From Ariolimax columbianus (lineage: Eukaryota > Mollusca > Gastropoda > Stylommatophora > Arionidae): a stretch of DNA of 64,000 nucleotides. A program made the translations under genes and the position numbers. Shown here in pieces: positions 42,029-52,112 of the stretch (the first letter of the stretch is position 1; every line of letters begins with the position of its first letter). The notes under the pieces are model-generated. The model was not told the origin of the DNA. It worked only from the letters and a program-made list of their open reading frames with translations, and did no database searches. The DNA lies in contig JAVGWX010000019.1 in NCBI GenBank assembly GCA_036924085.1, forward strand, positions 21,986,293-22,050,292. Reading direction: 5' to 3'.

Positions 42029-42421
42029 TGGTCTATTTCCAGCACCCGTTCAATATTTGACCAGACGAATTAATTGAGGGCTTCTGTTTGTCAATGACCA
42101 TGTATTTGAAATCTGCGGATTCTTCGGGGTTAAACACGATTTCCGTAGCGTTCTTTCATTAGAATGTTAGAGAGCTAACTTGTCTTCCGTGAGTCTAACA
42201 CCAGCGTAAGTTCGTTATTAGACCCAACGGTAGTGCTCTCGATTTGTCAGTCGTTCTACAGTATTGGCGTGTTCAGTCAAATTGAGCCGCAGGTTCCACT
42301 CATGGTGGTGCCCTTCCGTCAATTCCTTTAGCGAACACTAGATGCGAGACAATCAAGTTACCGAGAGGATAGCCTCAGATTTTCGAGGGTCTAATTCCAG
42401 CACCCGTTCCATATTAGACCC
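42029..42421 (-). promoter_or_regulatory. Family A leader: three stem-loop units, A3 copy
   Basis: Three related stem-loops on the minus strand at 42421-42387, 42226-42191 and 42063-42029. The first has a perfect 9-bp stem, GGGTCTAAT with ATTAGACCC, around a loop holding GAACGGGTGCTGG. The second keeps pairing through a G-T (G-U in RNA) position, and the third keeps about five pairs with the same loop. Units 1 and 2 are ~195 bp apart and each is preceded by an 18S-derived block. The role is inferred: promoter monomer or RNA structure. Confidence 0.6.
42269..42330 (-). rRNA. Second 18S rRNA-derived block in the A3 leader (62 bp)
   Basis: Minus strand TAAAGGAATTGACGGAAGGG continues through CACCACCATGAGTGGAACCT to TTTGACTGAACACG, the universally conserved 18S region around the GGAATTGACGG box. 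Sequence upstream (GATGCGAGAC-type) is not 18S, so this is an isolated block, a tandem repeat of the end of the long 18S segment. Confidence 0.85.
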
Positions 42422-42424
42422 AAC

Positions 42425-43709
42425 GAAAGTGCTCTCGGCATGTCAATCATGTCAGTGTTTGGCCGTGTTGAGTCAAATTAAGCCGCAGGCTCCACTCCTT
42501 GTGGTGCCCTTCTGTCAATTCCTTTAAGTTTCAGCTTTGCAACCATACTTCCCCCGGAACCCAAACACTTTGGTTTCCCGGAAGCTGCCCGCAGAGTCAT
42601 CGAAGCAACTCCTGCGGATCGCTAGTCGGCATCGTTTATGGTCAGAACTACGACGGTATCTGATCGTCTTCGCGCCTCTGACTTTCGTTCTTGATTAATG
42701 AAATTATTCTTGACAAATGCTTTCGCAGTAGCTCGTCTTGCGGCGATCCAAGAATTTCACCTCTAACGCCGCAATACGAATGCCCCCGTTTGTCCCTGTT
42801 AATCATTACCTCCAATTCCGAAAACCAACAAAATAGAACCGAGGTCCTATTCCCTTATTCCATGCACCATTATTCAGGCAGCCGAGGCCTGCTTTGAACA
42901 CTCTAATTTTTTCAAAGTAAACGCGCCGGCAATCCAGGACGCTCAGCGAAGAGCACCCGTGGGAGAGCGCCGGCAGACGGTAAGGCAGGAGACAACGGGC
43001 AGTGAACCGGCGCGAGTCGGACTGCCCGCCTGCGCCTGAGATCCAACTACGAGCTTTTTAACTGCAACAACTTTTAAATACGCTATTGGAGCTGGAATTA
43101 CCGCGGCTGCTGGCACCAGACTTGCCCTCCAATAGATCCTCGTTAAAGGGTTTAAAGTGTACTCATTCCAATTACGGGGCCTCGAAAGAGTCCCGTATTG
43201 TTATTTTTCGTCACTACCTCCCCATGCCGGGAGTGGGTAATTTGCGCGCCTGCTGCCTTCCTTGGATGTGGTAGCCGTTTCTCATGCTCCCTCTCCGGAA
43301 TCGAACCCTGATTCCCCGTTACCCGTTACAAACATGGTAGGCATGTCACATACCACTGATATATATATATCGATAGGGCAGACATTTGAAAGATGCGTCG
43401 CCGGCACATGAGGCAATGCGATCAGCACAAATTTATCCAGAGTCACCAGTGGGGACGCCGCAACCCCGCGAGGGGAAACGACGATTGGTTTTGAACTAAT
43501 AAAAGCGCTCTTTCCCCGAGGGTCGGAGCTTGGTAAGCATGTATTAGCTCTAGAATTGCCACAGTTATCCAAGTAGGATCTTGTCATCTAAGGAACCTCG
43601 ACTGATTTAATGAGCCATTCGCGGTTTCACCGTGAGACAGTGTAAACTTAGACATGCATGGCTTAATCTTTGAGACAAGCATATGACTACTGACAGGATC
43701 AACCAGATA
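42425..43709 (-). rRNA. 18S rRNA, 5' two-thirds (partial, pseudogene)
   Basis: Minus strand begins TATCTGGTTGATCCTGTCAG (18S 5' end) at 43709. It runs collinearly through GTGCCAGCAGCCGCGGTAAT (near 43115), the V4 region, GAGGTGAAATTCTTGGATCG (near 42760), AAAGTCAGAGG and GGAATTGACAGAAGG, to GACTCAACACGG at about 42464. A weaker resemblance (GATTGACA...GAGAGC-CTTTC) continues to about 42425, with ~15 bases missing. The last third is absent. Substitutions at normally invariant sites and an extra TATATATATA near 43362 show that it is not a working rRNA. It joins directly into the LINE A3 leader. Confidence 0.92.
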
Positions 43710-43855
43710 TCTGTCGGAGACGTACGTACAGCACACACCGGTCGGCAGAGGAAGGGTGTGTAAAAAGCCTCACTGGGACGGCTGCAGGGACCGACTGACG
43801 GGACGGACGGACGGTTGTTCCACCCGTCCCTCACTCCGTCGACCTAGCACCGCCT
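43710..43855 (-). other. Putative 5' external transcribed spacer remnant
   Basis: GC-rich non-coding sequence directly upstream of the 18S 5' end and inside the target-site duplications, so it belongs to the inserted block. Position and composition suggest pre-rRNA 5' ETS. No reference was available to confirm. Confidence 0.55.
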
Positions 43856-44105
43856 GCTTGACTACGACATTTGCACCTTTCGGTCCAACACATCCGACTT
43901 CAGCAAGCATTTTTTGAGTACCGGGTTAGCATTCCCTCTTCAACCCCTTCTCCTTAGCAGTCTTCCCTGCTGCAGCCTGTTGTCCAGGATTACCGCGTGG
44001 TGTAGAAGGGTCTTGGCAGCTTTGGTTTGCTGGCCCTGACACTAGCAGTCAGCTATGAGTTGCAGACCACTGCAGCTCATGCGCTGCTCAGCATCTCGAT
44101 TCCAG
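43856..44105 (-). repeat. SINE-like repeat S, copy 5, second part
   Basis: Resumes repeat S exactly where it stopped at 37121, after repeating the 31-bp target-site duplication (43856-43886). It ends near GCTCAGCATCTCGAT, the outer end of the element. Confidence 0.85.
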
Positions 44106-44286
44106 TTAACGACGGAAAAGACAATGAGAACAAAAAAAGTTTCTTTCTAACCGACTGGATCTACAATCAATGAGAAACTATTTTCACCAAACAGCTCAGA
44201 CATTTGTTAATCAGTTGGCATCTCTTAAAACTGTGACTTTCTTATTTGACCAGCGACGAGACAAGGGATGGGCCCTGACTGTTAAA

Positions 44287-45525
44287 ATGCCTAAAACAGC
44301 CACTAGTTCGAAGCATAAAGCCCCCAATGAAAAGTGAATTAGGTTCCGATGCTTGCTACAGAAAATAATTCTAGATGTACTTAGGGCAAGGCCAGGCTGG
44401 ATAGAGGTCACTAATGAGGGAGTCTGTGACTTCAACTAGGCAGATGTTTGGTGGATAAAGCAGTTCTTTGATCGGGCATATTTGGAGAATTAAATAAGAA
44501 TAAACCATTTCAGAAATCATTATGAGCTCACAAGGAAAAACCTGATGGTGACAAATTGTAAGCGCCATCGACGACAACTAGAACGAGACAGTGGACAAAC
44601 TGAAGCTAAAAAATGTGATTTCTTTCCTGCTACATTTGAGATTTCGTCAGAGTTCCACATTTTTGTGAATGTTCCGCAAATGGCCTGGCTCCATATGGAT
44701 CATGAAACCAATCGCAAAGTCCCAGGTAAAAGGACATTTAAGTTTAAACGCTTGAAAGATATTACGTATTGGAAACAGGGTGTTGAGTACTAGCCCTAGC
44801 TCGTATCCTCTGATGGAACTTCCCAAGCGATAGAAACATATATCGTGCAGCGCTACACCCGTACCTGATTGGTGGACGCAAGTTTGACATTAGGTGTATG
44901 TTTTAGTGACATCCTACATCTCCCCCTCCCCCCCCCCCTCCCTCAAAGTTTGGCTCGGCAGAAGTGGGTTTTCACGCTTTGCAAACAATCGTTTCTCCCT
45001 AACAAGCATTGCTGATAACTACGTCCACCTGACAAACGTTACTATACAGAAAACAGCTCCCGACTACGACTCATAGAAAGGATGTAAATGGTCCATACAA
45101 CAGCTGCGCAAGTATCTCACAGCTAATCATGGACAACAAAAGATAAATTGCCTATTCCAACAGATGACACACATTTTTGTGCTCAGTCTTCAGTCCTGTC
45201 AGTGAGTCATCATAAATGAGAAACTGCTTCGAACTGTACGGATGTGATATTCTAATTGATTGTGATCTTAAACCACGGTTGATTGAAACAATGCCTCCCC
45301 CTCGCTGACTGCCAGTAACAAAGAGGACTAAGATCTCAAGTTTGGGTTACTCAATGATGTCCTCAATGTGCTTGACCTAGAGATCAATGTGGTGACTGGC
45401 AGAGAAAATAAGGTTGGCTTGTTTGATCTTATGTGAGATGATGGTCCTCTGTTCTCAGAAGAAGTAGGCATAGACGATTTCATCAGTTCCTGAACCTCTA
45501 TGACCAACTCGAACTTAGGATCAAC
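44287..45525 (+). pseudogene. TTLL9: Processed TTLL9-like (tubulin polyglutamylase) retrocopy
   Basis: Tubulin-tyrosine-ligase-like enzymes add glutamates to axonemal tubulin. In shifting plus-strand frames the whole family order is present: MPKTATSSKHKAPN (start, 44287), DVLRARPGWIEV (44375), NHYELTRKNLMV (44515), KCDFFPATFEISSEFHIFV (44600), WIMKPIAKSQ (44695, other frame), FKRLKDITYWK (44750), YLIGGRKFDIR (44868), YVLVTSY (44896), FANNRFSLTSI and YVHLTNV with QKTAPDYD (44970-45070), NASPSLTAS (45290), and FDLM-DDGP (45423). No introns interrupt about 410 codons, so it is a retrocopy. Many stops and frameshifts make it dead. It is fused at ~45525 to LINE A5. Confidence 0.85.
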
Positions 45526-46245
45526 TGGAAAATGCTCAAGCAATTTCAGAGCTAAGGCAGACACACTGAAGGAGGCAGTAAAAGCAATGCTGACAGGCGA
45601 AAGCAATGAAAGCCAGAAAGTCCTGTTTACAGATGCCCTGATCGTAGTTACAGCATTGAAAAGCTAGAAATATACTGAACTTAAAGATTTAAGAGCAGTA
45701 CTCTGTCAACTATGCCAGCAGTCCGCACCAAAAAGAGTAGTGGTACAGTCGGTTCCATCCCACTGTAACATAAAAGGCAACGAGGAGGCAGATAGACTGA
45801 CAAAAGGAAGGTGCAAGACTACCACAACCATAGTCTAGTGTGACCTACACAGAGTTCAAAAGGTTTATTAGGGCCAGATACATGGCCAAATGGGAAATAG
45901 AACATACTTGCTTCACAAAAAATGATGCCTATTACCAGTTGAACAGAAGAGAGCAGGTCGTGGTCTTCATACTCCGCACAGGCCACAAAAGACAGAGGTA
46001 CCATCTTTTCAATAAACTGAAGATAGGTGGCACTGACGAATGCACCTGTGGTACAGGGAAAATGACCGCTGAATATCTGCTTTCAAAACTGCCCGACATA
46101 CGAGGACCAGAGAAAGCACATGTGACTATCACCAGTGGCAACACTAGACAAGCTCTATGGCAGTGTCGACAGCCTCAGGATGACAGCTGCTTTCTTCGAA
46201 CAAATCCAAGTTGACGTCTGACAGCGTACGAAGAAGAAGAAGAAC
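45526..46245 (+). mobile_element. Family A-related LINE copy A5, fused to the TTLL9 retrocopy
   Basis: Starts inside RNase H (SSNFRAKADTLKEAV, LFTDALIVVTALKS, IKGNEEADRLTK). It continues with YTEFKRFIRARYMAKWEIEH, LNRREQVVVFILRTGHK and C-T-C-G-x6-AEYL, and ends with AGCGTACGAAGAAGAAGAAG at about 46240. Upstream RNase H, RT and endonuclease are absent, replaced directly by TTLL9 sequence in the same orientation. Junction near CAACTGGAAAATGCTCAAGC (45522-45541). Stops near 45665 and 45835. Subfamily close to A6 and A7. Confidence 0.85.
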
Positions 46246-46261
46246 TTAGGCTCAGTACTTA

Positions 46262-46955
46262 CTTACTTTCCCTGTCCACGTACGATGTTATATATCTTGT
46301 ATCCAGTATTCAGCGACATGGATTGCCTTGTCATTTCCCTCCAACATGCCGCGCCTATTGCATGTTTCCTGGAGGTTGGGGCAGGTCATCAGGTGGTCTG
46401 GGTCCTGTATTGCGCCACAGTCACATGTGTCATCATCTGTGTATCCCCATCGCTTCATATTCCTCTTGCACCGTGATACACCAGTTCAGACTCTGTTCAG
46501 CGACTTCCATGTTGTGTATGGTAGATGATGTCCAGGAGCAGGTTCTTTCCGAAGTTTCATCTCTGGGGCCTGCACCAATTCGTGCCACCTCTCGATACGG
46601 CGACTTTCCGGGTTTGTATGTATGGGGTTTGTTGTGTTTAGAAAGCTATGTCTGGATTTGAGTCTTGTGTTTTGTACGTGATGTCTAAACATTGGGTGCC
46701 TTGAGTCGTGCTCTTGGTTTTCTCGTTCGATTTCTGCTGCGATGCTTCTTCGGAATTCAAGGGTGGTTGCTATGTCAATTATGGGGTATATTCTATTAAT
46801 GGGGGTGGGTTTTAAGCACCCTGATACTATCCGACGCGCCTTATTTATTGCTTTATCCCCTAGTGCATCAGACTGGCTCAGTAAATGACAGGCTTGAGAA
46901 CTTAAGGGAGATCTACCAGAATGCTGAAACATTGAAAAAGGCCTCACTCTGTTCT
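46262..46955 (-). mobile_element. Jockey-like LINE, C-terminal end
   Basis: Minus-strand 153-codon frame: ALGDKAINKARRIVSGCLKP, then TPINRIYPIIDIATTLEFRR, then HPMFRHHVQNTRLKSRHSFL. This is the RRLITGCLKPTPxxxLYxLAGIAPPxIRR region after RT in jockey/CR1-type LINEs. The end near 46480-46330 reads MKRWGYTDDDTCDCGAIQDP then DHLMTCPNLQET, a Cys/His end motif. 5'-truncated. Confidence 0.7.
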
Positions 46956-47505
46956 CATTTATAGCTGGAGTTTGTCATTGCTGGCTCGTGAATAAGTGTC
47001 TTCCCAGCATTACCAAGTCTCTAGATGAACTTATTTTTGTGGGTGAATCAAAGTATGTCGTAAAATGAAAGTAAAGAGGGTTGGGCCGGGAGCTGGCAAC
47101 TTCATCATGTAAAACGAATTGTTACAGAAACCGTCTCTGCAAGAGCATAGAGACGTGCTGTTTATACATACTTAATTTAAGTTACCAGCTGCAGAGGTGG
47201 CAATATCCTTCATTTGGAGCAAACACGAAACGATATGCAGAAGAAAGTCAAGGCAGGGAATGGAGCAGGGAATTAGTCACTCAACTCAGAAATAGAAGAC
47301 AATGAAGTAGGGAAGAAGGTTTAACGAGCTTAGTCTGTAAATTGTTAGAGTCCAAATTAAAGAAAACATGGTAATGCATTTGGACAAGTTTAATCTAATC
47401 AGAAAAAGATCGTGCTTAACAAATGTATACAAATTCATGGAGTAGGCTACTTCAATAATACTGAACTAACAAATCGACATATAAGGAAAAAATGGTCAAC
47501 CTATT
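46956..47505. other. Stretch without a recognisable gene
   Basis: No domain or repeat recognised. Confidence 0.45.
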
Positions 47506-47507
47506 TT

Positions 47508-47807
47508 ATAGTAGACCCAGTCTGTCTAAGCGAATGGTTGAGTCAGATGATTTACTGAATAGGAAGGGGAGCGATCAAATAAGGTGGCCAGGAGAGCGTA
47601 AGAAGTGAGGGAGGAATGCGTCGGATAAGCTAGTGGTGGCCAAATATGAAAACAGCCAAATTGTGATCCAGGTGGGAGATCAAAAGAAGGTGATATACGC
47701 CGTGAGGGGATGAGATTAATATAGGAGGCCACCTTATTTGACCGCTGCCCTTCACAATCAGTCAAGCATCTGGCGCAAGCGTTCGCTTAGACAGACTGGG
47801 TTTACTA
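47508..47807. mobile_element. MITE-like element with ~26-bp terminal inverted repeats
   Basis: Left end AGTAGACCCAGTCTGTCTAA GCGAA and right end TTCGCTTAGACAGACTGGGT TTACTA are inverted copies with one mismatch. A second inverted pair lies inside (AAATAAGGTGGCC at 47578 and GGCCACCTTATTT at 47727). About 300 bp, non-coding. The superfamily cannot be assigned. Confidence 0.8.
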
Positions 47808-47809
47808 TT

Positions 47810-49050
47810 AGATACGTTGACAATTTGTTCCTTATATGTTGATTTGTAAGTTCAGTATTATTGTCCCTGGTGAAGGCATATTGGTCGTAATGTAGGTTTT
47901 GTTTGTGCTCTCGTCACGGTGCGGTATCAGACCATACCCATTTTTAAATTTTGATTAAACTCAGCCTTAATCAGCTTTTACATTTTTTTTCGTGTTTTTT
48001 TTCTCCATTATATACATCCACACAGCCGCTACAGGCTCGCCTTATTTTAGCTAAAATTAAGTGCGTAGTTGCTAAATAATTTGGTATACAAGAACACCTC
48101 TGCCTCTACATGTTTTATAAATAAGGAAATTATAGAAAATAATGAAATGCAATTGTGTAAATATATAATAAAATTGCAACGAGGAAATAAGCCTGCAAGA
48201 GAATAGAACATTGGATTATTATATTGGTTTCTTAACCTGCCTGGCAGGGTGAGAGCAGTAACACCAAGTGAAACACACTGACGAAGACCCCTACCTCAAT
48301 TCTTCGTTAGGCTCCAGGAAACGGATGAGCTTAATCAGTTTGGTCATCGAGGTGGGGATAGAAAGTATGATCCCACCTGGGATGTGCTGATTTAGGAGCC
48401 TCGCATACACAATAGACAGAGGGACCCAGGTCCACCTGCCCAACTATACTTCACGCTCTATAATTTCTCCCCATCCCCCCTCCACCGCCCCCAGCCTCCA
48501 CACCACATCACAATCCCCGCCAATGTAACGTTGCCATGCGTTAAATTAACACAGCTAGAACTGTATCCAAAAACAACAACCTGTCTGGCAAGTTCACCTT
48601 AAAGATCCAGAACAACATAATTTGAATTTTAAAACTTGTTTTCCCATAAATAGTTGAAGAAAATCGATTTAATATTATTATTTAAACGATTGCGTACATA
48701 AAGCATTATATTGTTCAACTTAATATTACCTCAAATCTGTCTGTCTGAAATGGTTCCCTTTGAATTAAAAGAAAACCAACAGATGCACTGCTTTCTTAAA
48801 GATGATATGCTGTATACGATGTCATATCTACTAAACGTATTCAAGATATTCCCTATCAGTTGTCATTTTTCTGTCACTTCTTTGGCGGATTTAGATCTTT
48901 TTATTTGTGGACAGTTGTAGTCCTTTTTACATTTGGTTTTAGTAAAGATTTTACATTTTTAATATCTAATTCTTTTGGTAAATTATGCGTTTAATGAAAA
49001 CTACTTTATTTAATTAGGAGGAGAATCTTCAAAAATATCTTTAAACATAT
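47810..49050. other. AT-rich stretch without a recognisable gene
   Basis: Short frames only. A polypyrimidine/C-rich patch lies at 48466-48500. No known element recognised. Confidence 0.45.
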
Positions 49051-49054
49051 ATTT

Positions 49055-49285
49055 TCTCGAGGTAAGACGTCAGCCTCGTGAGCTGGAGGTCGTGGGTTTA
49101 AATCACAGTGGAGACCGAGATTTTTTCACCTGGATTTTCTGCTATTTCTCTGGATCTCTGGGTAGTAGGGATCGGACGCCCGTGTACAGTGTCGGGCACG
49201 TTAAAAATCCCTCGGCAATTGGAAATAAAAAAGAATAGCCCTAACAGCCGCTACCAGGGCAAAATATAAAATTATGTTTAAAACC
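49055..49285 (+). repeat. tRNA-derived SINE, family T3
   Basis: tRNA-like head: CTCGAGGTAAGACGTCAGCC (A-box region), TCGTGAGCTGGAGGTCGTGG, then GGGTTTAAATCACAGTGGAG (B box with one change). The body has GGATCGGACGCCCGTGTACA and CGGGCACGTTAAAAATCCCT, typical of invertebrate tRNA SINEs with a conserved central domain. Confidence 0.7.
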
Positions 49286-49870
49286 TACCGGATCTTTGTC
49301 GTTGCTACGAATTTGGAGAATTGTGTTGAGATTATCAAAAAATATGGAGAGCAGAGCTTTAGGGTCAAACCATGTGGAATTTAGTTGATTCTTCGACTAA
49401 ACCACAACTAACAACTTTACATATATTTTTTTCAATGGAACGTCACGTATGAGTGAATTTAAATACCTCTATAATTGACTGGTTACGAAACCAAAATGTT
49501 TGTGTTATTTGACTGGGTATAACAAAACTTGATGTCATTATAATGCATTTTGTCAAATAAATTACATTGGTATGGTCGTTTCATTTCATTTTGCATTCAA
49601 TCCCGAATCGTCTGGTACATAATATAACAATAACACCTTACTGAAGTTAAATAGATTTAAAGTAAGCAATACTGTGATGGAGCGTTGCAACACACAATGG
49701 AACGGAACGCTAAAGTGAGGGGAAGGTGAGACGTCATCGTCACCTTCCTGGCATCATTCTGTGGCATACCAATCAACCAGATCAATCTCTATGATTGTGA
49801 TCCTTCTAGGAAGCATCGAGTTTAACTACAACTAAGATCCACTTTCTTCAGTGCGCCGTGCATTAACTGC
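49286..49870. other. Stretch without a recognisable gene
   Basis: Contains GTTGATTCTTCGACTAAAC (49383), the same 19 bases seen at the 3' truncation of LINE A2. No coding signal. Confidence 0.4.
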
Positions 49871-49874
49871 AACG

Positions 49875-50345
49875 TCCAGTAACCCAAAGCTGACTACTAG
49901 CATTCAGGCCAGCGACACAGAGCTGCCAAGACCCTTCTACACCTCCCTGTGGTGTTCATGGATAACAGGCTTCAACAGGGCATACTAGCTAAGGAGAAAG
50001 GATAGAAGAAGGAAAACTAACCCGATACCCAAAAAATGCCATCATAAGTCCGGAAGTGTCAGACCAAAAAGTACAAATATCGTAGTCAAACTGTAAACGA
50101 CACAACGCATTCAGTGCTTCTGACAACATTCTGCAACTTTCAAAGAGAAGGGATCGAAGAGGGAATGCTAACCCGGTATTAAAAAAATGATTGCTGAAGT
50201 CGGATGTGTTGGACCGAAATCACAAATATCGCAGTTAAGATGTAAACTACAACACAACGTATTTCGTTCTCTGGACTATATTCTGCTACTTATGTCCATG
50301 TCAGGGTGTGGTAGAGGGAGATTGAGAACGAAAAAAGCCAAGCCA
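49875..50345 (+). repeat. SINE-like repeat S, copies 6 and 7 in tandem
   Basis: Two partial copies in the same orientation: about 49900-50140 and 50145-50345. The second starts mid-element at GAGAAGGGATCGAAGAGGGA and ends GGGAGATTGAGAACGAAAAA then GCCAAGCCAAGCC. A tandem dimer. Confidence 0.75.
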
Positions 50346-50504
50346 AGCCAATCTTAAGTAAATTTTGAAATATAAAATCGTGATCACCTAGCATTTTATT
50401 TCGTTCCCTTTGCTTTCTGAAGTGGAATAGGTTGTACTGTTTTGTGCCATACGATCCAATTTATCCATATTCACTTCAAATTTTGCAATCGGTTTTATTC
50501 CCAT

Positions 50505-50790
50505 GGAAGCACTACCTTCTTGTATATCTTGATCTTGATGACCCGTTCTTCAGCGTAGCTGCGGGTCTCAAATTCGTCTCCAGCGGTCCTGTCTGGCCAC
50601 GAAAGTCCAGTGAGTGGTAAATGCTCCTCTATAGGCATCTCGGATGCAGCGTACAGCAAAGGAGTCTGACCAACGCACTGAAAGTCTTCCCCGCGGCCTC
50701 TTCTTACCTCGAGAATACCAGATTGCTGTCGCTGTGCTCCATTGACCATCGTTTTGTCACAACATGTGACATGCCCATCTATGTTTTGTC
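50505..50790 (-). mobile_element. LINE 3' end, same family as 4195-4635
   Basis: Minus-strand frames give CVGQTPLLYAAS (cf. WSDSLLYAA at 4445), then HWTFVARQDR (cf. HWTFMAQDR), then a YAEERVIKIKIYK-like end with the ATCAAG tandem. 5'-truncated. Confidence 0.55.
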
Positions 50791-51230
50791 TTGTCTGCAT
50801 GGATTACCGAATCCTTCACCTGGGACAATCCTCTTACGTCAGAATTGTGGAAACCTTATAAACGTTGGTTCTGGAGAGTAATTCAGACCAAGCATCTCTC
50901 AAGGGAGGCCTGGGTAACTCTCAATTTGTTCACGTGTGATTTTGTTAGTGTTCACATCTCGGCACGTTCCTGCATATGAATATTTGAATGTCTGCGTTGA
51001 GAGACATGTCGCTTCTCAATTCGTTGCCCACCCACTCCACTCTCACATTTGAACATGTAAATTTATAAAACACCACTTTTTAAATAAACTATAAGCACAA
51101 ATAAACAATACAGAAAACACCTCTGAGTGTATTAGTAGAAGTGGAGTAACAGCTTAAGAGTTTTATTAAATTGGTCCACGGGCCTCGTCTTGACTATGTT
51201 AAGCATACATACAGAGCATACATATATATA
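50791..51230. other. Stretch without a recognisable gene
   Basis: Ends in a short ATATATATAT run next to the mariner relic. Confidence 0.4.
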
Positions 51231-51234
51231 TATA

Positions 51235-52065
51235 TACGAGGGGCGTTCAAATCAAACCAAGACTCTTTGCTCTAGTTCTACCTGAATGGGTTGTGGGGTG
51301 CTGGAACTACTATTTTTAGTTAGAGGCACTTGTGTGTCATATTACTGCTAGGTGGCCCACTTGCCAAGGGCCAGTCACGTGAAAGATAAGTGAAAATGGT
51401 GGACAACACTGTTAGTGCTTGCTTGGAAAAGCGTGTTGTGATGAAGTTTCTTGTGAATTATGGCGTGAAACCTACGGAAATTTACAGACGACAACTTTCA
51501 CAATTTTGGTGATGAGACACTTAGCCACTGTAAGACATTTTAATGATGTGAATGGTTTAGAGAAGGCCCTACATTTGTGAGTGATGATCCCCGGACGCAT
51601 TGTGGTTCTCAACCTACTACAGTCATTTCTGTGAATATCCAGATTGTGGAACGACTTATTCTGGACAATCGACGCATTACCTGTCGCTAAATTGCACAAG
51701 AGGCAAGTCTTTTGTCTGGGTACAGTTACATTACTATTCATGAGTAATTGCAGTTTTGGAAGTTTAGTGCAAGTTGGGTTTGATCACAAATGGTGCCCTG
51801 CTCCTGTAAGATAACTCTGGATCTCATACGGCTAAGCAAAATTATCTGCTATTTGCAGCAACTCGGCTGGGAGGTATTCCCACATCCACCTTACAGTGCC
51901 GACCTCACTCAAAGCGATTTTCACCTGTTTGAATCTCTAAACGAATTCTTTGACGGTGAGTATTTCAGCACTGATGGTGGAAGGGAAACCGGATGTCCTG
52001 GATTGGTTTTAAGCAAACAGACAAATCTTTCTGCGCTGAAGTATTTTCAATCATTACTTAAATAC
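51235..52065 (+). mobile_element. Mariner-like transposon relic
   Basis: Starts with TACGAGGGGCGTTCAAATCA, a mariner-type inverted-repeat end next to TA. The transposase reads KRVVMKFLVNYGVKPTEIYR near 51430, then GPTFVSDDPRTHCG and IQIVERLILDNRRITC near 51570-51690, then after a gap LGWEVFPHPPYSADLTQSDF and HLFESLNEFFDGEYFSTDGG near 51860-51980. The last contains the block around the third catalytic acid (PPYSPDLxPSDFHLF). A middle segment is missing, frames shift, and no right inverted repeat was found because repeat S sequence begins at about 52068. Confidence 0.85.
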
Positions 52066-52112
52066 AAGGCCCTTTTCAGGGATTGGTAGAGGAAGATTAA
52101 GAACGAACACAG
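52066..52112 (+). repeat. SINE-like repeat S, terminal fragment
   Basis: CCCTTTTCAGGGATTGGTAG followed by AGGAAGATTAAGAACGAACA, the 3' ~45 bp of repeat S, replacing the end of the mariner relic. Confidence 0.6.

Larger units (their letters stand above)
37122..42424 (-). mobile_element. Family A LINE copy A3, most complete, fused 5' to 18S rRNA
   Basis: Minus-strand order: leader of tandem units (about 42424-41050), endonuclease (41049-40363 and 40272 onward), linker, RT (39695-38627), thumb, RNase H (38452-37376), zinc motif (C-P-C-G-x6-AEHLRQNCP near 37330) and GAA tail at 37122-37140. The catalytic FADD is intact. Breaks: TAG for Trp at 40363, Tyr for the GDFN Asp, frameshifts near 39585 and 39055, stops at 38627 and 38461, and a TGA at 37376. 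One long pol-type ORF of roughly 1,250 codons is implied. No clear gag-like ORF1 is seen in the leader. Confidence 0.9.

Noticed and set aside
42029..42525. HDV-like self-cleaving ribozyme at the LINE 5' end, as in R2
   Set aside because: I could not lay out the double-pseudoknot pairings by eye; only a simple stem-loop is supported. A structure search would be needed.
42425..43709. Functional 18S rRNA gene / rDNA unit
   Set aside because: The last third is missing, conserved positions are changed, an AT-run is inserted, and the segment is joined to a LINE and bounded by a target-site duplication. No 5.8S or 28S follows.
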